From NCBI GenBank assembly GCA_030323885.1, contig CM059202.1, forward strand, positions 46,084,849 to 46,148,848: DNA of 64,000 nt, given 5' to 3'. The notes under the pieces were generated by a model, which did no database searches, was not told the DNA's origin, and saw only the letters and a program-made list of their open reading frames with translations. The translations under genes and the position numbers were made by a program. Below, piece by piece: positions 12,045-23,410 of the stretch. Source of the DNA: Branchipolynoe longqiensis (taxonomy: Eukaryota > Annelida > Polychaeta > Phyllodocida > Polynoidae). How positions within the stretch are numbered: the stretch's first letter is position 1; each line of letters starts with the position of its first letter.

Positions 12045-12375
12045 ACATAAATGAAACTACTATCAGTCATAATAGCGACTGTGCGCAAATCCTGTTTGTT
12101 ACTAAAAGTATTATACATTTTATAAATGAAGTATCAGCTGTAGTAGTAACTGTGTACTAAAAGTATTATACATTTTATAAATGAAGTATCAGCTGTGTAC
12201 AAGTCCAGTCCAATAAGTATCATGCATAAATGAAACTACTATCAGTTGTAATAGTGACTGCATGCAAATCCTGTTTGTTACTAGTAGTATTATACATTTT
12301 ATAAATGAATTATCAGCTGTAGTAGTACCTGTGTACAGATTCAGTCCAACAAAGTATCATGCAAATTCAGTCAAC
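12045..12375. repeat. About 180-bp tandem duplication
   Basis: Blocks AAATGAAACTACTATCAGT, TATTATACATTTTATAAATG and TATCAGCTGTAGTAGTA recur with a spacing near 180 bp, with a shorter internal duplication around 12105-12190. Function unknown. Confidence 0.75.
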
Positions 12376-12800
12376 AATATGTATTACAAGGGTATAGAAA
12401 GAAATATATCAAAATATATATACCTATTTTGAAATACATGCGCAGTATATATGCAATCAGTGGATCCGATCACAATTAATATGTTGGTATCCAGCAAATA
12501 CCTACACTGATTTGCCCATAAATGTAAGTCATCATCTACTGAAAGATATGGTATGATGGTGACAAGAACACTAGATGTCAATGTGTATGATGTTAATTTT
12601 GCAATACTGTCATTTAATTAGTAATTGTTAGTTCTCTGTATTGTATGATTTGATGAATGGAATGGGGGTCTGAGATTGTATTGGGGATAAAAAGGTACTA
12701 GGTACGTACTGGACGTTGTAGCACGGGTGGGTAGGGGCTTCACTCACTGGGCCATGTAGTGAATTTGAGACCATTTGTATGTATGTGTGTACAGGGGTCA
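12376..12800. other. No recognisable gene
   Basis: Sequence 3' of the LINE on its coding strand; may include the LINE 3' UTR. Nothing else identified. Confidence 0.5.
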
Positions 12801-12815
12801 GGGCAAGGGTGGCCT

Positions 12816-13370
12816 TTAGGATACCTGCAACTGTGTAGGGGTCTGACAGGCCTGTTGTATTTTTATAAAGTTTTTGAATTCAAGGAGACTTGTGGACCGT
12901 CTTGTCCTCACTGGGAGTTTATTCCATAATGTACCTCCTCTGTAAATCGGTGCTTTAGTCAGCTTGTTTGTTAGTGGCTTGGGCATTTTTAGGAGTGTAG
13001 CATCACTCTGTCTGGTGACTCTGTTTGTATGGTCAACATATTGCTCGTCATTCGATCTTTTATACATGAGAGTGAGGAGATGTGAGTCCCTCCTTTAGCT
13101 AAGGTAGCTGATTTGTGCTTTGGTATGCATTTCCTTTACAGACAGGTTTTTACCTCTGTAGACAGTTCTAAGTGCCCTGTTTTGAATCCTCGGTAATTTG
13201 GTTTCCTGCTGTTTCGTCAGTAGTCCATAGATCAAATCATTGTAGTCAATTATTGGAAGAATAGTGGCTTTATATAGCAAAAGAGCTGTGTTCTCACTCA
13301 AATAGTATCTAATTTTCCTAAAAGTTGTCATTTTTACAGCTATCATTTGATTGAGTTTTGACAGTTGTCA
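12816..13370 (-). pseudogene. LINE C-terminal region after the RT thumb
   Basis: Continues the LINE frame after the stop near 13370: blocks LLYKATILPIIDYND and QNRALRTVYRG, then, after a further TAA at 13095, GGTLWNKLPVRTRRSTSL with FKNFIK. This LWN.LP pattern is the usual C terminus of CR1/L2/Jockey-like polyproteins. Confidence 0.85.
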
Positions 13371-14860
13371 ATTACCATTAAGCATTGAATCAAGTGTGGT
13401 CCCTAAATATTTGTATGTGTCTACCTCATTCAGTGCTGTATCACCCAAATGTAGAGTGATAGGTTGTGCTCTTGATTTCTTTGCTTTGGTTGCAAAAATT
13501 ACGTATTCAGATTTCTTTGCATTTATTGTCAGTTTATTTTCCTTACACCAGATGTTAACCTTAGCTAGCACATCCTCAGCTATCCCCGCTGCAGATTCAA
13601 TGTTTTGTCCATGGACTGTGAGGGCAGTATCATCGGCGAAAAATGTAAACATTGCCTTCTTCGTTACCAAGGGCAAGTCATTAATAAATATGAGGAAGAG
13701 TAGTGGCCCAAGTGTAGAACCCTGGGGTACTCCAGTTGTAATTGATCTCTCTGTTGATTTAGTGTCATTTATATTTGTAACTTGTTGCCTATTTGATAGA
13801 TAGTTGGCTATAAATGTACAAGATTTAGGACAGAGTCCTGCTCTTTCAATTTTCCGGAGTAAAATGTCATGGTCTATGGTGTCAAAAGCTTTCTTGAAAT
13901 CAAGAAAGACTGTTATTGTCAGTTCTCCTCTATCCATGTTAATCAGCAGTTCATCCAACAGACTGGCTAATGCTATTGTGGTTGATTTCTCTTTTCTGAA
14001 GCCATTTTGCTGTTTGGTAAGGTAGTTGGTGTCTTCTAGAAAGGTTTTTATTTGGTCGTGGATTATTTGTTCAATGACCTTGCCAGGAAGGGGTAGTATT
14101 GATATTGGTCGCAGTTCCTTACATGATTTAGGATTCCTTATCTTTGGTATTGGTGTGACAGTAGCTATTTTCCATTTATCGGGGAATAAACCTGTTTCAA
14201 TGACAAGGTTGTATAGATGTGTAAATTTGTCTATTAGGATGATAATGGCTGTCTTAACAAAGGCAGAATTTATGTTCATCATACCAGATGATTTATATGA
14301 TGAAAGTTTATCAACCTTGGCAAGTACTTCTTCTCTTGTTGTTTTTTCAAGATTGTATTTGTATCGATTTGCGACTGGCTGGTATGTTTTTTGATCATTG
14401 GTGTTTTGTTTGAATTTTGTTACAAGGTTTGCCCCAATATCTACAAAATAATTGTTTATTACTTCGGCTAACTGGCCATCAGGCACTCTCTCTCCTGTGC
14501 TGTCATCTATTATGTTGTTGATCTGTGGTTTGGATTCTGGTTGAATTTGACTTAGTTCATACCAGAATTTCTTCGGATTCTGGTTGTGCTTTATGACTTG
14601 ATCAATGTAGTACATAGATTTTGCTTTCCTCACCTCTGTCCTGGCTTTGCTTATCAAGCATTTTGCTATGAACTGGTCTCCTGTGTCTTTCGTCAGGTCA
14701 GCCTTTTCCTTAAAATAATCTCTGTCCTTTTGTAGTTCTATCAGTTCACTGGTGATGTACGCAGCTGTGCTCACTTTTATTGTTAGTTCAGTCATTGGAC
14801 AAAGTCTATCTGCTGCCTGGTTGATTATATCTTCTAAAAGGTCCCATCATTTATTTGAAT
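13368..14860 (-). pseudogene. LINE reverse transcriptase domain
   Basis: Motifs in order: KIRNPKSCKELRPIS, a QNGFRKEKST block, VFLDFKKAFDTIDH (first catalytic Asp), TGVPQGSTLGPLLF, FADDTAL (catalytic pair) and YLGTTLDS. All catalytic aspartates are present, so the fold was once active. Upstream, an in-frame TGA near 14848 interrupts the linker from the endonuclease, and downstream a TGA near 13370 cuts the thumb region. With the frameshift near 14930 this makes the copy non-functional. Confidence 0.92.
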
Positions 14861-14904
14861 TTTGCTCTTCAAGTATTGTGGTGTAGTTATAACTCTGTAA
14901 GATT

Positions 14905-15685
14905 GTTGTTAGTGCCTCAGTTGTAAAGTTTCTATATGTTCTGCCCAGTATCTTGTGATTCTTTGGTTGTTCCTGGGTTTCTTTTTGACAATATAGACTG
15001 GCTTGTGGTCACTGATGTTGTAGTTAAGGACTCCTGCTTGAGTGCAATACTTGATGTTAGTAAAGGCTAAATCAATTATTGTTGTGGTATTTCTAGTTGA
15101 TCTGGTTGGCTTGTCTATCAGCTGTTGGAGCTCATGTTCTGAAGCAAATTGATTTATGGTTATGGCTGGTAGCTTTCTCTTAGCACTATAATCTGCATTG
15201 AAGTCACCTATCAGGAGGATTTCATATTTGTCTATATCCTGTATTTCACTAATCACATTGGTCAAGAGCTCAAAGGCCTGCTTAACACTTCCGTCTGGTG
15301 GTCTGTACACATTCCCAATCAGGATCTTCTTTGTATAAGGCCTTGTGACAACCACCCACTGCAGTTCTAGCATAGCATTTGAAATGTTTTTACCCGCATA
15401 TTTATTAGGGTCTACTTGTAAAGAGCTTCTATAGTAAATTCCTAGTCCACCTCCAGCCTTTGTTTGCCCATTTAGGTGTTTTGCTTCACGATCAGATCTG
15501 AGGAAATTGTAGCTTGCTATCGATGTCAGTTTATTTTCTGTATGGCTATTGAGCCATGTTTCTGAAACTGTGAAAATGTCGATTCCTGACTCTGGTAGAT
15601 CAATTCTTAATTGTTCTATTTTATGTGTGAGGCTACGTACATTGAGATGTGCTATTTTGAAACCTGGCAGACCCTTCAGTTCATT
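14905..15685 (-). pseudogene. LINE APE-type endonuclease domain
   Basis: Starting around 15685 the minus strand reads LPGFKIAHLNVRSL, then DIFTVSETWLN, a KAGGGLGIYYR block, NVYRPPDGS, the catalytic GDFNAD box and, near the end, NISDHKPV with the essential SDH. These are the ordered motifs of the AP-endonuclease fold that nicks target DNA for reverse transcription. A frameshift near 14930 separates it from the reverse transcriptase; an out-of-frame stop follows within a few codons. Confidence 0.88.
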
Positions 15686-16310
15686 CAGAGGAAGTCTGTC
15701 CAGCTATGTGTCCCTTGCCTATAACCACTGTACACTGTCTCTTGGCACCCAGGTCCCTCCTGTGTTGTCATTCTATTAAATTTTGTAAATAAAGCAAGAC
15801 AAAGCAAACTAATCCCCAAAACAGTTTTTCTGTGAAGATGAATGAAGATGAACAGCATATTTAAGCTGATATGTATTGATCTGGCTTTGGAACCAGTAGT
15901 TGACATTCTCATGATTTTAGTAGTGATGGCTGGAGTGTTCAGTTTTAATATTATCATTTGTCTCTTGTAAGTTGCAGGTAATGGTTAGCAAGTAGTTTGC
16001 AAGTGTTAGTGGGGTATCAACCGCAGCCATACAAACCAATGTAAGGGCATTGCCTTGGTTGTGTATGTGTCGGTTAGTTGAGGTTAGTGCTTTGATTTCC
16101 ATGAGGTGCCAGGGGGGGGCGGTAAGAGAGCCCCTGTGCGCATCCATAGATAGTCACTGGTTACAAGTTAGATAATGGGTTTTGATTTCAGACCAGCGGC
16201 TTAGACTGTTGGTACTAGATTAGTGCAAGTTGTCAGCCAGTGCAAATATGAACACTGGCATGTGTGCACTGAAGAGCACGTGACTGCCATCTGACATTTG
16301 CCTATATAGA

Positions 16311-16518
16311 GCCTGACCAGACGCGATGGCCGAATGAATTGAGTGCCCGTATCCTGTTTTGGGAGATAGGGAAATCCGCCCATGAGTTTGTGGGTTCGAA
16401 TCCTGGTCGAGTCAAACCAATGATTTCAAAATTGATACTTATCGCTTCCTAGTCTTGTACCCATCCTGGTATGACCTTAGATGTTGTTAGGACGTAAAAC
16501 AACAACAAACAAACATCG
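16311..16518 (+). mobile_element. Main SINE family, short internally deleted copy
   Basis: The head has CGATGGCCGAATGAATTGAG and the B box GGTTCGAATCC; then TCAAACCAATGA and ATCGCTTCCTAG jump directly to CCTGGTATGACCTTAGATG and a poly(CAA) tail. About 130 bases of the usual body are missing. It lies just inside the right arm of the 11351-16654 element. Confidence 0.85.
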
Positions 16519-16654
16519 AGCTGGGTCGGTTGAACGCATGTGTCTGAACGCGACACACTTTCTAAACTTGGTGTGTGTGAACGCGCCTTTAGTTCGATTC
16601 ATCTAGGCCGCCTTAGCTAAGTCCCCTTAACGTTGCACATGTGACCATGGCTTA

Positions 16655-17175
16655 ATATATATTGTGGAGTATTTAAATAATATTCAAAGAGAAAGAATAA
16701 TATTAATAAAAATAAGAAGAAGAAGAAGAAAAATAAGAAGAAGAAGAAGAGAAGAAGTAGAGGAAGAAGAAGAGAAAGAAGAAGTTGAAGAAAAAGTAGT
16801 AGAAGTAGCAGAAGGAGGAGAACAGAAGACGAATATAAAAAGCGGAAGAAGAAGAGGAACAAGAGAAGAAGAAGTAGAAGAAAAAGTAGTAGAATAAGTA
16901 GAAGAAGAAAAGAAGAATATAAGAAGTGGAAGAAGAAGAAAATAAGAAGAGGAACAAGAGAAAAAGAGTAGAAGAAGTAATAGAATAAGTAGAAGAAGAA
17001 AAGAAGAATATAAGAAGCGGAAGAAGAAGAAAAGAAGAGGAACAAGAGAAGAAGAAGTAGAAGAAGTAGTAGAATCAGAACAAGAAGAAAAGAAGAAGAA
17101 TATAAGAAGCAGAAGAAGAAGAAGAAAAGTTTCAGGGCAGGAAGAAAGAAGGGAAACACAAAGCTAAAAAATAAA
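16655..17175. repeat. AAG-rich tandem array, right part
   Basis: Resumes the unit broken at 11350 with ATATATTGTGGAGTATTTAA and then continues as AAGAAG-rich sequence with internal repeats of about 100 bp. The phenylalanine/leucine/serine-rich minus-strand ORFs are artefacts. Confidence 0.8.
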
Positions 17176-17980
17176 AAAAGAGTGGCGCGGGGAATTCCCC
17201 CCTCCCTTTCCTGTAACACAACAAAACAGAGTGATGGGGGGGGGGGATTCCTCCCTCTTTCCTGGAACACAAAAAGACAACATTACCACATGAGGTTTTT
17301 ACTCACTGGTTGTGGTAGTTGCTTTTTCTCCTTTCTCCCGGCTTCTTCAAATGCCCCAATGACGAGGGACCTTTAGTAACTTTATCGCTGCGCATACCCG
17401 AGTTTTAAATTACGTCCATCAATATTTTACGATAATGGAAACGCAAACATGATCCGATGGTGAGTGTGTGTGTGTGTGTGTGGGTGTGAGGGAGAGCATG
17501 TGTGAGTGCTGTGTTGTGTGGGTGGGTGTTGTGTGGGTATGGTTGGGGGTGGTGGAGGGAATCCACCATTAAAGTCGTGTTAAATGGTGTTTGTTTTAGT
17601 GATAAAGCGTTGGCGCTGAGTGACATAAAGGGTGCATTAGGCCGCCATAGTGACTGCATCTGATCGTGGGCGTCACGTGGAGCAGTGTGTGGGGGGATGG
17701 GGGAGGTGTAGGGGGCGCGCGCTACTAAACAATTCGGCGATGATTTGGGCGTGCGCTACTAAACAAATCACCCATGATTTTCTTTCCTTCTTCACAAAAT
17801 CGAAACCGACGTGAATTGAGCACCTACAGCCGGGAGAATATGATCAATGTGTTTGATAGTATCGATTTATGGATTATTATATTTGTATTGTGTGTTGGAG
17901 CGTTCTCTGTTGTTGGTTGTGTTGTTATTTGTGTGCGAGGGGGGGGGTTACTTTCAAGTTTGAACTGGCCAGCACTATTC
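17176..17980. other. Unassigned, short microsatellites
   Basis: Contains two similar GGAATTCC/GGATTCC plus CCTCCCTTTCCTG blocks (near 17191 and 17247), a GT run near 17463-17485 and a short duplicated TACTAAACAA phrase near 17725/17757. No coding features supported. Confidence 0.5.
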
Positions 17981-18440
17981 AGTTACTCACACATACATTC
18001 TCACACGCTCACACACACGCTCACACACATAGACACACACAGACACACACACTCACATACACGCTCATACACACACTCACACACATACAACTCACACACC
18101 CACTCACATACACTCTCTCACACAAACTCACACACACTCAATACACACATTCACATACCACTCACACACACTCACACACACACACTCAAAAACACTCATA
18201 TACAGATTCACACCCACATTCACACACACTCGCACAAGCACAAACACACTCATACACCACACTCACACACAGACACGCTCACACACACTCACACGCGCGC
18301 TCACATACTCACACACACTCACACACACACTCACACATACTCACACTCACACACACACAAATGCACAGACACGCTCATACGCGCACTCACACACACACAC
18401 ACTCACACACAGACACGCTCATGCGCGCACACACACTCTC
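17980..18440. repeat. CA-rich degenerate array (CTCACACACA)
   Basis: CACACA-based units with interspersed CT. Histidine/threonine-rich ORFs across it are artefacts. Confidence 0.92.
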
Positions 18441-18589
18441 TCTCTCCGCATCCCGGATACCATTACCAGACCTCCTCTGCCAGTATCCCAGCATCCCGCG
18501 CATGCTCGTTACGGGTAATGCACCGGAAGTGGACATTGGCGCGCGCGCACTGGCGTCTTATCGGTGGATGAGGGGAATGGGGAGATGGG

Positions 18590-19460
18590 AAGGAGGGGAG
18601 CGGAGGAAGAGGGGAAGATGACGGGGAGGGAGGAGAGGAGAAGGGGAGGATGGGATGGAAGGAGGAGGTGAGGAGGTGAAGGAAGAGGGGGTGAGAGGAG
18701 GAGTAGGGGGATGGGTAGGAACAGGGAGAGAGAGGAAGGAAAAGAGAGGAGGAGAGGGGGGGAGCAGGGAAGGGGGAGGGAAGGATAAAGGGATGAGGTG
18801 AGGGAAAAGGGGGGGGGGAGAGAAGAGAGGAGGCGAGGGAATGGGGAGGAGGGGGGAGAGGAGAGAATGGCATGAGGTGAGAGAAGATGGGGGACAGGAG
18901 GAGGAAGAGGAAAGGGAAGAACAGGGAGAGAAAGAGAGGAGCGAGAGAACGAAAAGGAGGAGGGAAGCAGGGGAGAGAGATGGGATGAGGTGAGGGAAGA
19001 TGGGTTACAGGAGGAGAGGAACAGAAAGGAAGGAACAGGGAGAGAAAGAGAGGAGGAGAGGGAAGGAGGAGGGAATGAGGGCAGGGGTGATGGCATGAAG
19101 TGAGGGAAAAGGCGGAGAGGAGGAAGAGGGAGAGGAAGGAACAGGAAAGAGATAGGAGAAGAGGAGGAGGGAATGAGAGGAGGGGAGGAGAGAAGGGATG
19201 AGGTGAGGGAAGATGGGAGAGAGGAGGAGGAGGATGAAGGGGAGGGGAAGGAACAGGGAGAGAAAGAGAGGAGGAGAGGGTAAGGAGGAGGGAATGACGG
19301 GAGGGGAGGAGAGATGGGATGAGGTGAGAGAAGATGGGGGACAGGAGGAGGAGGTGGAAGGGAAGGAACTGGGAGAAGAGGAGGAGACGGGAAGATGGAG
19401 AGAAAAAGAGGGGAACTGGGGAAGGAGGAAATGGGGACGACTCGAGATGTTGAGAGGGCG
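18590..19460. repeat. Purine tract (GGGAGAGGAGGA type)
   Basis: About 870 bases almost wholly of A and G on the plus strand, with loose 100-150 bp higher-order repeats containing GGGATGAGGTGAGGGAAGAT. Such tracts can form triplex DNA. The proline/serine-rich minus-strand ORFs are artefacts. Confidence 0.9.
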
Positions 19461-19665
19461 GGTGAGTTGGTGAGTTGGTGAGTTGGTGAGTTGGTGAGTT
19501 GGTGAGTTGGTGAGTTGGTGAGTTGGTGCGTTGGTGAGTTGGTGAGTTGGTGAGTTGGTGAGTTGTTGAGTTGGTGAGTTGGTGAGTTGGTGAGTTGGTG
19601 AGTTGGTGAGTTGGTGAGTTGGTGAGTCGGTGAATCGGTGAGTTGGTGAGTTGGTGAGTTGGAAA
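19461..19665. repeat. 8-bp minisatellite GGTGAGTT
   Basis: About 25 nearly perfect copies of GGTGAGTT. Each unit contains GTGAGT, a consensus 5' splice-donor string, so a transcript in this sense would carry a dense ladder of decoy donors. Confidence 0.95.
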
Positions 19666-19669
19666 CTTG

Positions 19670-20457
19670 CTACAGTTGCTCCTTGGTCACTCAGCCACCA
19701 GCCCTATATAGAACTATATATATATATATATATATATGGAGTATACTTGGTTATAGTAATATAGACAAACGGAGGGATTAATTTGTTCATTCGAATATAT
19801 TTTATTGTATGTATTTCATTCCAAGGTCTGCGGAGTCGCGTGCCATCTCTCGGGCCAATGGAGCGGGACGGCGTGACCAGTGCGCCACCTGCGAGCGCAA
19901 TTGAAACTAAATCCTACCTGTATTTCCCGCAATTCGGTCATAATTTTTCTTTTTTGGATAGGCCAGAGAACTAACAAATACATAAATATATTACCAGAGA
20001 ACTAATAAATACAACTCAGCCCAACCTCTCTGTTCTCCTGTCATTGTTTGCCATAGTGGCATTTGTTAAGGCTTTATGTCATAGCAACATAGAGTCATAT
20101 CAGATAATGCATTCCCATGACGACTTTATATTGCTTCCCCACTGGGAGACCATGACGCGACCCATGTGTAGTCTTCTCTCTCCCTTCCTATTACTGCCTG
20201 ACAAAGGTAGTGCACACATATTTGTATAATACAATTATTAGTACGACAAATACTCATAACAAAGAGAGTACATATATATGTGTATTTAATCAAATTGATA
20301 GTAGCTGAAATACGCACAAGAAAGAAGTGACATATATGTGTGCACGTATATTAGTACTGCAAATGTGCATGACAACGTGATGACGTAAGCAAATTCACAT
20401 CACATACCACCACACACCACCACACCACGACCACGACTACCAGTCACACCACCACAC
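19670..20457. other. Unassigned, with a SINE scrap
   Basis: A TA run lies at 19717-19738. A minus-strand fragment of the main SINE spans about 20045-20165 (ATAGCAACATAGAG, CATGACGACTTTATA, CCCACTGGGAGACCA). The stretch near 19826-19915 is GC-richer than its surroundings; see findings. Confidence 0.55.
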
Positions 20458-20957
20458 NNNNNNNNNNNNNNNNNNNNNNNNNNNNNNNNNNNNNNNNNNN
20501 NNNNNNNNNNNNNNNNNNNNNNNNNNNNNNNNNNNNNNNNNNNNNNNNNNNNNNNNNNNNNNNNNNNNNNNNNNNNNNNNNNNNNNNNNNNNNNNNNNNN
20601 NNNNNNNNNNNNNNNNNNNNNNNNNNNNNNNNNNNNNNNNNNNNNNNNNNNNNNNNNNNNNNNNNNNNNNNNNNNNNNNNNNNNNNNNNNNNNNNNNNNN
20701 NNNNNNNNNNNNNNNNNNNNNNNNNNNNNNNNNNNNNNNNNNNNNNNNNNNNNNNNNNNNNNNNNNNNNNNNNNNNNNNNNNNNNNNNNNNNNNNNNNNN
20801 NNNNNNNNNNNNNNNNNNNNNNNNNNNNNNNNNNNNNNNNNNNNNNNNNNNNNNNNNNNNNNNNNNNNNNNNNNNNNNNNNNNNNNNNNNNNNNNNNNNN
20901 NNNNNNNNNNNNNNNNNNNNNNNNNNNNNNNNNNNNNNNNNNNNNNNNNNNNNNNNN
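20458..20957. other. Assembly gap (500 N)
   Basis: Run of N. It begins inside a CACACCAC-type repeat, which probably caused the gap. Confidence 1.
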
Positions 20958-20988
20958 CCTCTGATGACGAGACACCTGCTATGTCAGC

Positions 20989-21218
20989 AGGGGTGTAGCT
21001 AGGCGTATGCGCATACGCCAAAACGTCCACATCGTTTTGTCAACAACAAAAATAAAAAAATAATAAAGAGAGAGAGAGAGAGGAGGCATGTAGTAGTCTG
21101 GAGTGTCGAAAACTCAAGTCTAAAATGTGTAAAATACACCAGCTTAAGCTTAAGCGCCCCCTAAACCCCCTGCCGAAATTAGGAGTACACATCGTTAAAG
21201 GTCTAGCTACGCCCCTGG
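20989..21218. mobile_element. Short MITE with CAGGGG(C/T)GTAGCTA termini
   Basis: Left end CAGGGGTGTAGCTAG and right end, reversed, CAGGGGCGTAGCTAG form a TIR. GTCAG flanks both sides directly. About 230 bp with no ORF; an AGAGAG run lies inside. The CAGGGGCGTAGC start resembles hAT-type non-autonomous elements, but the short duplication leaves the class open. Confidence 0.6.
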
Positions 21219-21364
21219 TCAGGACAACATTGGTCTGCATGCAGAGTTGTCCATCGAAAACAGGTATTACTAAATACATATGTGTATATATATGGTTTTC
21301 CAATTGTAATAAATCTTTTTATTTGTTAACTTGCAGTTGGCACTCCATTAGTGAATGGTTTAGG

Positions 21365-21632
21365 TGTTGCAATCCCATTCGAGTGAAACCAATGACTTAC
21401 ACAATTTATACTTGTCAATATTTAGCCGGGAACTTATCATTACTAGGATAGGGAAAGGTCTGGTTAGCTCAGTATTAGGATAATGTGACTGACTGGGAAA
21501 TTGGGTCATGGTGTTGGCAGCCTGGTGTCGCAATGGGGCAACAATGCAAAGTTGCCATGGGAACGCACTGCTACAAGTCGGTACCCATTCTAATATGACA
21601 TTAGATGTTGCCAGGACGTAAAACTCCAACAA
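21365..21632 (+). mobile_element. Main SINE family, 5'-truncated
   Basis: Body blocks GAAACCAATGACTTACA, GTTAGCTCAGTATTAGGA, CAAGTCGGTACCCATTC and TTAGATGTTGCCAGGACG are all present in order; the tRNA head is lost. Confidence 0.85.
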
Positions 21633-21914
21633 ACAACTGTGTAGCTTACCGGAAGGGCTATTGAATAATAAATCAAAACTAGAAAATAAACCCTCCAAAA
21701 TCCCCATCCTTTCCAGAGGACCAGACCAAGTTTGGTCATTGCGAATCAAGTGTTGATAGATTCAAATTGAATTGAAGAATTCGGCCTACACTGAAGGAAA
21801 GGGAAACGGTTTTGAGGAACAATAACCCTATTTCCGGTTTGCACACACACCACGTCACAGTTTCAGTGAAACCTACAGACACCAGCGAACACCAAGTCAG
21901 GATAGATGTAGACC

Positions 21915-22345
21915 TAGATAAAAGATTCGCCCCATAGGGTCTACTTGCACTAAGTTGCAATAAGGGTAAAAACCAACCTATTTTTTTCTTTTTTCTTTTT
22001 TTTTCTTGAAGATTTATACTGCCTATTACTATTAGAATAAGGGGTGATGGTCTGAGTAAATGAAATGAGCAGAATATATTCTCCACATATATCTTAATAT
22101 TTACCCGCTACTTTTGATTTGAAAAATATAATAAAATATGTAGTTTAATGACCTTTAAAAGTGAAATAAATAGCATTCTAAGGTTGCCATCTTGTCTTTT
22201 TGCATTCTCTCCCACTTCACAAAATCTGTGCCGATATAAGTAGCCATTTGATACTGGAAGCAGGGATTCCACTTCATGCGTGTTTAGACTACGTTGTTCC
22301 CTCACCCCTACTGCAAGTAGGCCTACGGGGTGAATCTTTTATCTA
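21915..22345. mobile_element. TAGATAAA MITE, copy A
   Basis: TIR TAGATAAAAGATTCGCCCC on the left and, reversed, TAGATAAAAGATTCACCCC on the right. The 9-bp flanks ATGTAGACC and AGGTAGGCC look like a diverged duplication. The interior (TATTTACCCGCTA, GCCATCTTGTCTTTTTGC, GTAGCCATTTGAT) is shared with copy B at 58295-58677. Confidence 0.8.
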
Positions 22346-22672
22346 AGGTAGGCCGTGAGTAGCTCGGGGTAGTTCCACTACGAAACACCAGGTGGCAGCA
22401 CCACGGCGAATGTCTAGCTGGTACCCCGCCACCTTTTCACTGGTTATAAATAAACACGCAGACGACGGATGCTCGGACAACCGCACGAAGGAAACAACAC
22501 CCGTGTAGCAAACCTGAAGCCACAAGGAACCCAGTGGTTGTCAGCGCCATTTTGAACAGCTCATGAAGTAGGCCTACTTGACTTAGTTTCGGATCATGGC
22601 GGTTAAGTAAGGGCTGTCGACAAGCCTGGCAGGTTTGACTGGAAATCGTTCGGTCACAAATCAAGACGGACA
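22346..22672. other. Unassigned, with one CTCF-like motif
   Basis: ACACCAGGTGGCAGCACC at about 22386 matches the core CTCF-type consensus. No gene was identified around it. Confidence 0.45.
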
Positions 22673-22770
22673 TCTTAAAGCTGCATAGTTTAGTCGAAGA
22701 ATGACATTTATAAACCAAGACCCGGAATTGATCTTAAATATGCTACTTAGATACTGGTGCACTTATTATT
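22673..22770. mobile_element. TTAA-flanked MITE, left-end fragment (copy B)
   Basis: TTAAAGCTGCATAG at 22673 followed by ACTTAGATACTGGTGCACTT, both characteristic of the family. Ends where SINE sequence starts. Confidence 0.55.
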
Positions 22771-22771
22771 G

Positions 22772-23410
22772 TCAGGATAATATGACTGATTAGGATATCA
22801 GGTAATGATCCCAGTAACACTATAAAGTTAAAGTTGCATGGTCCGATGCCGTTTGAATTTTTGTTTTATTTTTAAAATAAATATATCAAATTGATCGTTA
22901 TAACCTACTAATCATTAGTCCTGAGTAATTTTGATGAAGAATGTCTAATTTTGAAGCAATTTGAGCTGAAAGAACTCAAAATACTTTTGACAAGCTTTCC
23001 AAAAGTCCTCTAGCTATGATGTGTATTGACGTCTCGCGATGACCACGTGATGTAGGATGACCTAATTCAAATGTAGACTGGTATCCTGATATTTTCCACT
23101 GATGGCTAATGAGGCCACGAGATTGACGTAAATGGTTAATCGTGTTCTTCCTTTTATGGCTGTGGCAAAGTAAGTATCCAAGGGTCTGGGGTAATAAATT
23201 CGCTGATTATACTGTACTTGCTGTGACAAATCCTTAGCTAATGCACCAGTATCTAAGTTCGATATATAGAATACAGTCTTGATAAGTGTCTTGGTTTTGA
23301 CCAAAAAAAATTAATCGGACCATGGAACTTTAAAGTAGTAATTGGGTGTGCGCTGTCATAATTTTGTTGGTATATCTTGAATATGACCTTAGATGTTACT
23401 CAGAAATATA
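22772..23410 (+). mobile_element. Main SINE copy interrupted by a MITE
   Basis: The left part has AGGATAATATGACTGATTAGG and CACTATAAAG; the right part resumes at about 23333 with GGGTGTGCGCTGTCAT and TATGACCTTAGATGTTAC. The order and strand match one SINE split by the element at 22828-23330. Confidence 0.75.
22828..23330. mobile_element. TTAA-flanked MITE, copy C inside a SINE
   Basis: Left terminus TTAA then AGTTGCATGGTCCGAT; right terminus ATCGGACCATGGAACT then TTAA. About 500 bp with no ORF of note. The host SINE reads through when it is removed, which sets the relative age: SINE first, MITE later. Confidence 0.75.

Larger units (their letters stand above)
12800..16000 (-). mobile_element. 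Dead LINE (non-LTR retrotransposon), nearly complete pol ORF
   Basis: Reading down the minus strand: an N-terminal endonuclease near 15680, a reverse transcriptase, and a C-terminal region ending near 12816. Several breaks kill the frame. The layout (APE-type endonuclease, RT with FADD, no visible RNase H) fits a CR1/L2/Jockey-type element; I cannot fix the clade. The 5' and 3' edges are not marked by clear target duplications. Confidence 0.85.
11351..16654. mobile_element. CGCCTCA-word TIR element split by later insertions
   Basis: The left end CTAAAGCCACATTCACAC and the right end, read inward as TAAGCCATGGTCACATG, form an imperfect TIR. Both arms (11351-11590 and 16515-16654) are built of words such as CGCCTCAACTA, GGCGACTTAG and GTGTGAACGC. 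The AAG array on each side would be continuous without this block. Between the arms are a TATG array, a 180-bp tandem repeat, a LINE and a SINE, presumably younger insertions. There is no transposase in the arms. Confidence 0.6.

Noticed and set aside
18463..19096. Pro/Ser-rich ORFs on the minus strand
   Set aside because: Complement of an almost pure purine tract; compositional artefact.
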